From Ruminococcus sp. UBA7014 (GTDB lineage: Bacteria; Bacillota; Clostridia; Oscillospirales; Ruminococcaceae): a stretch of DNA of 5,164 nucleotides. The stretch covers positions 1 to 5,164 of the forward strand of contig DJXC01000053.1 of NCBI GenBank assembly GCA_002449575.1. The letters run 5' to 3'. Shown one piece after another: positions 1-5,078 of the stretch. Positions within the stretch are counted from its first letter, which is position 1. Every line of letters starts with the position of its first letter. The notes under the pieces were generated by a model. The model saw only the letters and a program-made list of their open reading frames with translations. It did not search any database and was not told the DNA's origin. Both the position numbers and the translations under genes were made by a program.

Positions 1-1972
1 GATTTTCTTTTACAGTGTCTGGAACGCCGTCAAAAGCAAGTTTCAGATTCAGCTTGACAGTGTCCATATCGCCGAATGCATCAGAGAGGGAATCTTTGAC
101 GGAATCCCATTTTTCAGAAATGCCGAATGCATTCGCAAGGGTAGAAATTATCATATCCGCAGCAGCAAGCATGACTGGCGGAGCATTTTCGAGTGCATCA
201 GCAATGCTCTGTGTGATTTCAGGGGCGTGTTTCTGAAAATGTTCTTTGATGTTCTTTTTGAGTTCTTCGCCGAGGGTATCAGAAATATCTTTTGTGGCAG
301 TTTTCATGCCATCTGCATTTTCAGAGATGGTATTGCTCAGTCTGGTGATAATTTCCGGCACATAGCCGAGCAGAACAGGCAGAGCTTTCAGGAGAGCCTG
401 TGCGAAAGCGGTCAGGAGTTTGATGCCGGCAGCTCCGAGTTTCTTTCCGTCCGGACTTTGCAGGAGCTTCACAATCATGTCAGAGATTTGCAGAACGCTG
501 ACGGCAATCAGGTCAGTATCTTCTGTAATGCCGTTGGCAAGTTCGGCGAGAATGCGGAATCCGGCGGAGGAAATATCCGGCGCGCTGGAAATGAGAGCAT
601 CTGCGAAGCTGCTGATGACAATTTTCCCGGCTTTGACATAATTCCGGGAATTGCGTGACAGACTTCTGAACAGGCTTTTGAGGAAAGCAGAGCCGATTTC
701 TGCCGCCTGCGGAATGTAGCCGGAAACAAGATTCAGAGCGTCGCCGATTTTATCGCCGAGTGCTTCCCCAAGTCCGGAGTAGCCGTCGTTCAGAAAAGCT
801 TCTGTAAGTTCCGAAATATACTCTGTTCCGGTATCGACAATTTCTCTGAGCGGAGATTCGAGAGTTTTGGAAATTTTATTTTTCAGCCCGTCAAGGGCAG
901 ACTGAAAGAGGACGATTCTGCCGTTCAGATTATCAAGCTGCATTTCTGCCTGTTTTTCGGCAGAGCCTTGGGCATTAGCAAGTTCATCAAAGAAACGCTG
1001 CGTCTCTGTTCCGGCGGTAGCCATCATTTTAGTAAAAGCCGGAAGCCCTCGCATTCCGAAAATATCATTTAGAGCAGCATCATATTGTTCTTTATTGACA
1101 GAGCCGTTATCGAGCCGGAATGCATTTTCAAGAGCGGTATGCAGCTCATCAGCAGCTTGATTGAAGTCTTTTTCCCTGCCGTTCTCGAAAGCAGAAAAGC
1201 CGATTTCGTCAAAAAGTGCTTTCACCTGCTGCGTAGGCGCATAAATGCGTCCCATCACAGTTTTGAGAGCAGTAACCGCTTCTGCACCGGTAACGGATTG
1301 TTTGGCAAGCCGCAGCAGACCGACAGCAAGTTCAGCGGAACTTTGTCCGTAGGAAGCAGCAGTAGCAGCTGACTGAGAGAACGCATAGCCAAGGCTGCCG
1401 ACAGAAGTTGCGGAAAGTGTTGCGCCTTTGGCAATCATATCGGAATAGCGTTTTGCAGCATTTGCCGCACCGCCGATGGCAGCAGTTTCATCGAGGAAAC
1501 CGTTGACCGCAGTGCCGATATAGGTGGCAGCTTCATCAATGCCAATATTCCCGGCAGAAGCAAGATTGAGGGAATCGCTGACAAGTTCCATGCTTTTTGC
1601 GGCATCGAAGCCCATCATTGCGAGGACATTAAGACCTTCGGCAGCTTGTGTGGCGGTAAATTTTGTGGTTCTGCCGAGTTCTTCGGCTTTGTTGGTGAGC
1701 AGTTCCATCGTGCGGAATGCTTCGGAAGAGCTGTCCTGAATTTCGCTGACAGAAAAATTCAGAGTTGCGCCGATTTGAGAGAGTGCGGAAGAAAAATCGC
1801 TGCCAGTCCGGAGAACGGACTTGCCGAAGGAAAGCACCGCATCTGTACCAAGCGAAAAAAGATTCCGGAGAAGTTTCATGCTGCCGGAAGCGATAGCACC
1901 CAGATTTTCAATACCAGCAGAAAAGCCGGATTCATCGATTTTGGTATCAAATTTTAAACTGCCGTCGTACAA
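1..1972 (-). CDS. Phage tail tape measure protein, TP901/PhageMin_Tail type (3' end beyond window)
   Basis: The tape measure lies inside the tail tube, sets tail length and helps tube assembly and DNA ejection. Only the first 657 codons are here; the frame is open to the left edge. Residues 1-20 (MYDGSLKFDTKIDESGFSAG) are a typical N-terminus for Firmicute tape measures. Residues about 85-330 match the PhageMin_Tail core: a G-RTTKFTATQAAEGLNVLAMMG-like block at 100-121, then an IFGMRGLPAF block at 304-313 and a QLDNLNGRI block at 345-353. Residues about 426-620 form a periodic helical repeat (listed separately). The start is taken as TTG at 1972-1970: a strong AAAGGGAGGG lies 8 bases upstream, an in-frame stop precedes it, and the nearby GTG is in a frame that closes after eight codons. 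It follows the Gp15-family gene by 17 bases. Family call is secure; the total length is unknown. Confidence 0.95.
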   Translation of the reverse strand, partial: MYDGSLKFDTKIDESGFSAGIENLGAIASGSMKLLRNLFSLGTDAVLSFGKSVLRTGSDFSSALSQIGATLNFSVSEIQDSSSEAFRTMELLTNKAEELGRTTKFTATQAAEGLNVLAMMGFDAAKSMELVSDSLNLASAGNIGIDEAATYIGTAVNGFLDETAAIGGAANAAKRYSDMIAKGATLSATSVGSLGYAFSQSAATAASYGQSSAELAVGLLRLAKQSVTGAEAVTALKTVMGRIYAPTQQVKALFDEIGFSAFENGREKDFNQAADELHTALENAFRLDNGSVNKEQYDAALNDIFGMRGLPAFTKMMATAGTETQRFFDELANAQGSAEKQAEMQLDNLNGRIVLFQSALDGLKNKISKTLESPLREIVDTGTEYISELTEAFLNDGYSGLGEALGDKIGDALNLVSGYIPQAAEIGSAFLKSLFRSLSRNSRNYVKAGKIVISSFADALISSAPDISSAGFRILAELANGITEDTDLIAVSVLQISDMIVKLLQSPDGKKLGAAGIKLLTAFAQALLKALPVLLGYVPEIITRLSNTISENADGMKTATKDISDTLGEELKKNIKEHFQKHAPEITQSIADALENAPPVMLAAADMIISTLANAFGISEKWDSVKDSLSDAFGDMDTVKLNLKLAFDGVPDTVKEN
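113..697 (-). repeat. Degenerate 22-23 residue helical repeat within the tape measure
   Basis: Nine consecutive units share hydrophobic residues at i, i+4 and i+8: F430/L434/L438, V452/F456/L460, I474/L478/I482, I496/I500/L504, L519/F523/L527, I541/L545/I549, I563/L567/L571, I586/I590/L594 and I608/L612/F616. Steps between units are 22, 22, 22, 23, 22, 22, 23 and 22 residues. The repeat is visible at protein level only; the DNA copies (about 66 bp) have diverged. Such periodicity fits the elongated helical body of a tape measure. It may continue past the left edge. Confidence 0.7.
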
Positions 1973-1980
1973 GAAGCCAC

Positions 1981-1990
1981 CCCTCCCTTT
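1981..1990 (-). promoter_or_regulatory. Shine-Dalgarno site that fixes the TTG start of the tape measure gene
   Basis: The message reads AAAGGGAGGG eight bases before TTG at 1972. It overlaps the last base of the upstream stop codon (TAA, 1992-1990). No ATG occurs in the tape measure frame near this site, so the TTG start rests on this spacing. Confidence 0.75.
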
Positions 1991-2568
1991 TAAAAGTGAT
2001 TTTCAAAAGCGGCAGCAATTTCCTCATCGCTCATTTCGTAAGGAATTGCAATGTCACGCTTGATTTTGCGGATACGTTTCTTTTCATTCTTATCTTTGAT
2101 TTCAGAGAGACTGACAGAGCGATACCAGATTTTTTTCTGACAGCGGCTTTCTTCCGGGAGTGTGCGGAACAGTGCACAAAATTCAAACCAGTGCAAAAAC
2201 GGAACTGTCAGTAAATTTATCTGATAGCACCGCCGGAAATCAGCAAGCAAGTCAGCGGCATCAAGCTTCCAGTCGAAAACGGGCGGTTTTCTTTTTGGCG
2301 GTTCTTTTGATTCTGGCATATCCCGTTCAGGTTCCAGAAGCTTTGCGTGATAAAAATCCAGCAAGGCTTTCAGATGAGATTCTGTCAGGATAACAGGCGG
2401 AGTCCGAAACCAGTCAGAGAGCATAAAAATTCTGGAGCGTTCCGGGATTTCCTTGTCTGTCAGCAAGTCATGAAAACGAATCCATTCCCGGAAGTCGGTT
2501 ACAACAGGGCAATTTCTGCCGGCAACATCAACATAATCCGGGAGTGATTCATACAGCAGGTTCAGCAT
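1990..2568 (-). CDS. Bacteriophage Gp15-family protein (tail assembly gene between chaperone and tape measure)
   Basis: This 192-residue protein matches the Gp15 family (Pfam Phage_Gp15) of Gram-positive siphophages. The diagnostic N-terminus is MLNLLYESLPDYVDV (1-15), followed by TDFREWIRF (24-32). Later comes a Lys/Pro-rich linker and the DWKLDAADLLADFRRCYQIN-like block, then W-rich and F-rich segments and a basic stretch (KRIRKIKRD) near the C-terminus. Length is typical. Its exact role is not established; by position it may be the equivalent of the T half of the lambda G/T tail chaperone pair (inference). ATG at 2568 is chosen because it gives the family N-terminus. The frame is open further, to a TTG at 2625. 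The ribosome binding site is weak, and the gene overlaps the preceding stop by 20 bases, so translational coupling or frameshifting is plausible. Confidence 0.9.
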   Translation of the reverse strand: MLNLLYESLPDYVDVAGRNCPVVTDFREWIRFHDLLTDKEIPERSRIFMLSDWFRTPPVILTESHLKALLDFYHAKLLEPERDMPESKEPPKRKPPVFDWKLDAADLLADFRRCYQINLLTVPFLHWFEFCALFRTLPEESRCQKKIWYRSVSLSEIKDKNEKKRIRKIKRDIAIPYEMSDEEIAAAFENHF

Positions 2569-2938
2569 GAGATTCTGGCTTTCTGACAGAATACTTATTC
2601 CAGCGTTCCTGTTTTTTGTCAGCAATGGCAGCTTTCTGCATCATAAGGGCATCAAGAAAAGCGAGATAAGTTTCTTCATAAACAGAGGGCTTCATTTTTT
2701 CACCCTGAAAGATTTTATCGGCAGTGCCTTCTCCGAAGACATCATTAAAAAAAGTGCGGTACATCATACAGTATCCTCTGAGGACAACGGAAAACAGCAC
2801 AGAATTATCTTTTTTCTGCTGTGCAAGCTTCTGTTCTGTTTCAGCCATAACAGCAAGAGCAAATTCCAGCGTTTCATATTGTTCAGCGTCCTCTGCATCG
2901 AACAGCAGAGGAACACTGCGGAGAGTGATTTCATACAT
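2549..2938 (-). CDS. Probable tail assembly chaperone, DUF6673-like (gpG position)
   Basis: This 129-residue protein sits between the tail tube gene and the Gp15/tape measure genes, where siphophages place the small tail assembly chaperone that coats the tape measure before tube polymerisation. It resembles the DUF6673 family: an acidic N-terminal part with FDAEDAEQYETLEFALAV (13-30), a helical Glu/Lys region, and the recognisable FFNDVFGEGTADKIF block (63-77). It has no signal peptide or membrane segment. ATG at 2938 has AGGAGG ten bases upstream, inside the end of the tail tube gene. Six consecutive A's at codons 108-109 lie where the next gene's frame is already open (see the slip-site entry). 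Family recognition is by eye; the chaperone function comes from position. Confidence 0.8.
   Translation of the reverse strand: MYEITLRSVPLLFDAEDAEQYETLEFALAVMAETEQKLAQQKKDNSVLFSVVLRGYCMMYRTFFNDVFGEGTADKIFQGEKMKPSVYEETYLAFLDALMMQKAAIADKKQERWNKYSVRKPESHAEPAV
2611..2617 (-). other. Candidate slippery run (AAAAAAC) in the overlap of chaperone and Gp15 frames
   Basis: In the chaperone frame the message reads GAC AAA AAA CAG. A +1 slip on the first AAA gives AAC AGG AAC and enters the open Gp15 frame, which has no stop from here to 1990. The product would be a fusion of about 315 residues. The phase is +1 (or -2), not the -1 of lambda G/T, so the A AAA AAC heptamer is not in the phase required for classical -1 slippage. 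The good family N-terminus at ATG 2568 argues that Gp15 is also, or only, made separately. Confidence 0.25.
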
Positions 2939-2944
2939 AAGGCA

Positions 2945-3433
2945 TTAACCTCCTGTTTCGTTGCTGATGCTGACGGTTTTCCAGTCATCTGCACTTGTAG
3001 CAGTGACTTCAGAGAGTTCGCCGCAGGCTTTGAATGTACCAGAATAAGTATAGACATTTTCGTCTCCGCCTTCGGAATCGGGAATAACAGAATAATCACG
3101 CATCAAAGCAGAGCCGTCCTTGGTATCGACAAGCAGGAGCGGACGGACGGCAAGACTGCCGAGCAGTTCTTTATTGGTGATGTTCAGAATATCTTCAATG
3201 ACGGAATCATCTCTGTGAAAGTCAAAACCATAGGAAAATTCCGGAGAAAAGCCGGTCACATCGGTGCGCTTGTTGGGTTCGTCAACATATTTGCGCTCAT
3301 ATTCTTCCGGATTTTTGGAATGTTCAAGTTCGGTGAAGTATTTCATTCTCTTGAAAACGTAGCCGGCAGTTCCAGTACTGGGAACACCGTAGAACAGAAG
3401 TTTCTGGTGTCTTAAAACGGGATTGTTATTCAT
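2945..3433 (-). CDS. Major tail tube protein
   Basis: This 162-residue protein would polymerise into the non-contractile tail tube. It resembles the Firmicute phage tail tube family: an N-terminal segment with FKRMKYFTELEHSKNPEEYE (28-47), then the characteristic KYVDEPNKRTDVTGFSPEF block (49-67). A beta-rich second half carries VRPLLLVDT, YSVIPDSEGG and YTYSGTFKACGE. Size and location, directly before the small chaperone and tape measure genes, agree. ATG at 3433 is chosen over an in-frame upstream ATG at 3460 because AAGGAGG lies 8 bases before it. The upstream ATG sits inside the previous gene without a good binding site. It begins 13 bases after the preceding stop; its own stop (TAA, 2947-2945) follows the AGGAGG that serves the chaperone gene. 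Confidence 0.88.
   Translation of the reverse strand: MNNNPVLRHQKLLFYGVPSTGTAGYVFKRMKYFTELEHSKNPEEYERKYVDEPNKRTDVTGFSPEFSYGFDFHRDDSVIEDILNITNKELLGSLAVRPLLLVDTKDGSALMRDYSVIPDSEGGDENVYTYSGTFKACGELSEVTATSADDWKTVSISNETGG
2949..2954 (-). promoter_or_regulatory. Shine-Dalgarno site for the tail chaperone gene, inside the tail tube gene
   Basis: AGGAGG forms most of the last two sense codons (GGA GGT) of the tail tube gene and stands ten bases before ATG 2938. A closer ATG at 2945, fused to the stop as TAATG, opens only a four-codon frame, so 2938 is the functional start. Confidence 0.75.
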
Positions 3434-3441
3434 AAAAAAGA

Positions 3442-3448
3442 CCTCCTT
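3442..3448 (-). promoter_or_regulatory. Shine-Dalgarno site for the tail tube gene, fused to the upstream stop codon
   Basis: The message reads TAAGGAGG: the TAA stop of the preceding gene (3449-3447) shares two bases with a full AAGGAGG, 8 bases before ATG 3433. A strong, well-spaced site suits the most abundantly needed tail protein. Confidence 0.8.
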
Positions 3449-3863
3449 ATTCGTCTTCATAGATAAGTTTCAGCTGTATCTGGTATCTGGCAGCGGAGAA
3501 GCTGGCATCATACAGATAATTTCCTGTGAGAATTTCCAGGCTGACAGCTTTTCTGCCATCGAGGAAGCTGTTGAGAAGCTGCATATCTGTATGCAGAACC
3601 CAGTCTTCAAATTTTTCGTAAAAAGCAGAATTGGCAATCAGCTGATTGATGTCTGCATTGTAGAGTTCGCGGCTTGCGAACAGAAAGAGAAACTGCTTGA
3701 CACAGCCGCCGTCAGTATATTTCCGGACGATTCTGTCACAAGGTACAGCTTCGATGGAATATTCGACAGCCTTGTCGCCGAGGTAGTCAAGCATTAGGCA
3801 GCCGTCTTTGAGTTCCGGAAATGTCATGACAAAATTCCGGATACATTCAGCGAGGGGTTTCAT
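3447..3863 (-). CDS. Minor capsid 3-like neck protein / tail terminator candidate
   Basis: This 138-residue protein belongs to the family called minor capsid protein from bacteriophage (Pfam Minor_capsid_3). By position, directly before the tail tube gene, it is the candidate tail terminator or head-tail joining protein. Visible family features are LDYLGDKAVEYSIEAVPCD (25-43), a Y-DGG-V-QF-FLFASRELY block (49-66), NSAFYEKFEDWV (77-88) and a C-terminal TGNYLYDASFSAARYQIQ (112-129) with an acidic end. Homologues in clostridial genomes are often wrongly labelled chloramphenicol resistance protein; nothing here suggests an acetyltransferase. ATG at 3863 overlaps the upstream stop as ATGA and has AAGGAG nine bases before it. 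An in-frame GTG at 3872 is too close to that site. Confidence 0.82.
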   Translation of the reverse strand: MKPLAECIRNFVMTFPELKDGCLMLDYLGDKAVEYSIEAVPCDRIVRKYTDGGCVKQFLFLFASRELYNADINQLIANSAFYEKFEDWVLHTDMQLLNSFLDGRKAVSLEILTGNYLYDASFSAARYQIQLKLIYEDE

Positions 3864-4231
3864 TTGAAGCACTCCTTTGCAGCTGTGAGAATATCACGTT
3901 TCTGGTCGGCTTTCATACGCTCGAACCAAAGTTTTCCACGTTTGCCGGTCACGCCGCCGGAAGCATTCAGCCCTTCAATGCCGCACCCGGCATTTTCATA
4001 ATACTGCTTTCTGGCATAAGGGGCAATATACCGGACTTCTCCGGAGCCGATAACAGTACCGGCAATACCTGATTTTTTCAGCTGTCCGGTCAGAAACGGG
4101 ACATAAGGTTCAGAGCGGCGCAGCACTTCGCTGTCGACTACTTTCTGAGCCTTGGAAAAGCGCATGGATTTTTCGGGCTGAAAGCCTGAATTCCAGACAA
4201 TGCCGTCATATTTGAAATTTCGTTTACTCAT
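3860..4231 (-). CDS. Minor capsid 2-like / HK97-gp10-like neck protein
   Basis: This 123-residue protein resembles the Minor_capsid_2 family (neck proteins at the HK97 gp10 position between connector and tail tube). Features in order are: a basic start (MSKRNFKYDG); a helix with FSKAQKVVDSEVLRRSEPYV (25-44); the hallmark PYVPFLTGQLKKSG (42-55); the RYIAPYARKQYYEN block (67-80); a Gly-rich loop; and WFERMKADQKRDIL (102-115). These are the expected landmarks: Y-V-P-F-x-T-G-x-L-x-x-S, then a PYAR-x-x-YY motif and a WFER-x-K helix. ATG at 4231 overlaps the previous stop as ATGA, with GGAGGTGA before it. The frame extends ten codons upstream, inside the preceding gene, but without support. It is probably needed for head completion or tail joining. 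Confidence 0.83.
   Translation of the reverse strand: MSKRNFKYDGIVWNSGFQPEKSMRFSKAQKVVDSEVLRRSEPYVPFLTGQLKKSGIAGTVIGSGEVRYIAPYARKQYYENAGCGIEGLNASGGVTGKRGKLWFERMKADQKRDILTAAKECFK
3873..3878 (-). promoter_or_regulatory. Shine-Dalgarno site for the minor capsid 3-like gene
   Basis: AAGGAG lies inside the end of the minor capsid 2-like gene, nine bases before ATG 3863. It directly abuts GTG 3872, which excludes that codon as the start. Confidence 0.75.
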
Positions 4232-4563
4232 TGAGCGGTCACCTCCGCATGATGAACACATTCAGAGCCGAAGCGGAAGTCCTTGACGATGGTGACAGAG
4301 CGTGCATCGGCAGGAGGACTTGTTTCAGCATGAATGCCATCAAGAATTCTGTCATCAGTTTTCGGCAAATATGTGAGTGATTCCGCCGGAATAATGAACA
4401 GCTGCAAATTTTCCGGATTATGGGAAGTACTTCTGGTGCGGTCTGTTTCTTGTGCAGAAATAGTTTCCAGATAGTATGCGCCGAGTTCGTGCCGCACATA
4501 AGCCGGGGCACGGTTCTGAATTGTTTTTTCCCAGACAGTACAGTTTTCACGGTTAGTAAACAA
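4228..4563 (-). CDS. Probable head-closure / minor capsid 1-like protein
   Basis: This protein of about 111 residues occupies the slot after the connector, where siphophages encode the head-closure (stopper) protein. Sequence features are weak but consistent with the small beta-rich family found there: a short N-terminus (FTNRENCTVWEKTIQNR), then RHELGAYYLET, an ESLTYLPKTDDRILDGI block, and a C-terminal VTIVKDFRFGSECVHHAEVT strand pair. The last is like the TITSVxD-R-GS-xxHIxV ending of such proteins. The start is uncertain. GTG at 4572 overlaps the connector stop as GTGA but is only one base from AGGGGAG. TTG at 4563 is ten bases from it and is preferred here. The stop overlaps the next gene as ATGA. 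Function is inferred mainly from position. Confidence 0.7.
   Translation of the reverse strand: MFTNRENCTVWEKTIQNRAPAYVRHELGAYYLETISAQETDRTRSTSHNPENLQLFIIPAESLTYLPKTDDRILDGIHAETSPPADARSVTIVKDFRFGSECVHHAEVTAQ
4241..4246 (-). promoter_or_regulatory. Shine-Dalgarno site for the minor capsid 2-like gene
   Basis: GGAGGT (extended to GGAGGTGA) lies nine bases before ATG 4231, within the last codons of the preceding gene. The 12-base context ATGCGGAGGTGA is repeated in front of the 28-residue gene near the right edge. Confidence 0.7.
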
Positions 4564-4568
4564 ACAAA

Positions 4569-4976
4569 TCACACTCCCCTGTAAAGCAGTCCGGTATTGC
4601 CGAGATATTTCATGATGATATCCTGAATCAAGGAATCAAGTCCGGCAGAACCGCCGTTCATCAGTGCGGAAATGCTGTCAGAAATGCTTGCATAGTTGAC
4701 AGCATATGCACCGATTTGTTCATAGCTTTTTGCACCGGCCTGCCCCGTACCGGATTTCATGAGGGATTCTGCATAAGTATAGAGATATTCAGCGATTTCA
4801 CAGATGCAGCGTCCGACTTTTTCGGCGTATTCTTCCGGAATGCCGTCTGTCAGCCTGTCAAAAGTCGCAGCATTCAGATAGTCTCCGGCTTTTCCGGCGA
4901 TTCTTAGCCAGGAAGATTCCGGGACAACCGAACCGCCGAAAACATTCTGATAATAGCTGTAATCTGCATAATTCAT
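4569..4976 (-). CDS. Head-tail connector / adaptor protein (gp6-like)
   Basis: This 135-residue protein is mostly helical and follows the capsid genes, as the HK97 gp6-like adaptors do. These form a ring under the portal after DNA packaging. It begins with MNYADYSYYQNVFGGSVVPE (1-20), similar to the YADYxYYxxxYGG start of clostridial adaptors. It continues with a W-R-IAGKAGDYLNAATFDRL segment (24-43), where adaptors have the residues that pack helix 2, then a Cys-containing helix (VGRCICEIAEYLYTYAE). A Ser/Gly-rich part with SYEQIGAYAVNYAS precedes the typical end YLGNTGLLYRGV (124-135). ATG at 4976 lies directly after the upstream stop (TAAATG), with only a weak purine stretch (GAGAG) seven bases before it. 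Coupling to the small upstream gene is therefore likely. Confidence 0.8.
   Translation of the reverse strand: MNYADYSYYQNVFGGSVVPESSWLRIAGKAGDYLNAATFDRLTDGIPEEYAEKVGRCICEIAEYLYTYAESLMKSGTGQAGAKSYEQIGAYAVNYASISDSISALMNGGSAGLDSLIQDIIMKYLGNTGLLYRGV
4574..4580 (-). promoter_or_regulatory. Shine-Dalgarno site for the head-closure gene
   Basis: AGGGGAG lies in the last codons of the connector gene. Its distance, one base from GTG 4572 but ten from TTG 4563, is the reason to prefer the TTG. The 4-base GTGA overlap favours the GTG instead, so the start stays open. Confidence 0.5.
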
Positions 4977-5063
4977 TTACACGCTCTCTTCTTTCTCCGG
5001 CGGTTTTTCCTGCTTGACAGGCTTTTTCTTTTCCTCCGGAAATGTCAGACCGATAGTTTTCAT
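4977..5063 (-). CDS. 28-residue Lys/Glu/Pro-rich phage protein of unknown function
   Basis: The product begins MKTIGLTFPEEKKKPV and ends PPEKEESV. A short hydrophobic start (TIGLTF) is followed by a strongly charged, probably disordered tail with no Cys, Trp or Tyr. ATG at 5063 has a near-perfect GGAGGTGAT with 7 bases between GGAGG and the start. The gene fills the space exactly from the capsid gene to the connector, ending TAA directly before the connector ATG. Similar small genes beginning M-K-x-I-G-L-T-F sit at this point in clostridial phages, as I recall it. Function is not known. It could be a capsid-associated peptide or simply a leader that couples translation of the connector. Too short to identify firmly by composition, but the start signal and spacing make it a real gene. 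Confidence 0.75.
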   Translation of the reverse strand: MKTIGLTFPEEKKKPVKQEKPPEKEESV

Positions 5064-5066
5064 GAA

Positions 5067-5075
5067 ATCACCTCC
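5067..5075 (-). promoter_or_regulatory. Strong Shine-Dalgarno site for the 28-residue gene
   Basis: GGAGGTGAT, complementary to the 3' end of 16S rRNA over nine bases, lies between the capsid stop (5081-5079) and ATG 5063. It is the best ribosome binding site in the window and the main evidence that the tiny gene is translated. Confidence 0.8.
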
Positions 5076-5078
5076 GCA

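Noticed and set aside
15..658. Plus-strand open frames of 73 to 143 codons near the left edge
   Set aside because: They are antisense to the tape measure gene, have low-complexity compositions, and lack ribosome binding sites and family features.
508..729. Minus-strand open frame of 73 codons inside the tape measure
   Set aside because: It is in another frame of the same strand as the tape measure, which is continuous and well supported here. No sign of a nested gene.
2612..2617. A AAA AAC as a classical -1 frameshift heptamer
   Set aside because: In the translated frame the run is read AAA AAA CAG, not A AAA AAC, and the target frame is +1. Only a +1 or -2 event would be productive.
2764..3099. 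Minus-strand open frame of 111 codons across the tail tube/chaperone junction
   Set aside because: It is out of frame with two well-supported genes and encodes a Leu/Ser-rich product with no homology signal.
2567..3415. Long open frame of 282 codons on the plus strand
   Set aside because: It lies opposite the tail tube and chaperone genes, which have family matches and good binding sites. The product is Phe/Ile/Ser-rich with no recognisable domain, and it has no Shine-Dalgarno. It arises from codon choice on the minus strand.
4239..4550. Minus-strand open frame of 103 codons inside the head-closure gene
   Set aside because: The alternative frame lacks a binding site. The other frame gives the overlaps with both neighbours (GTGA and ATGA) and a plausible neck protein.
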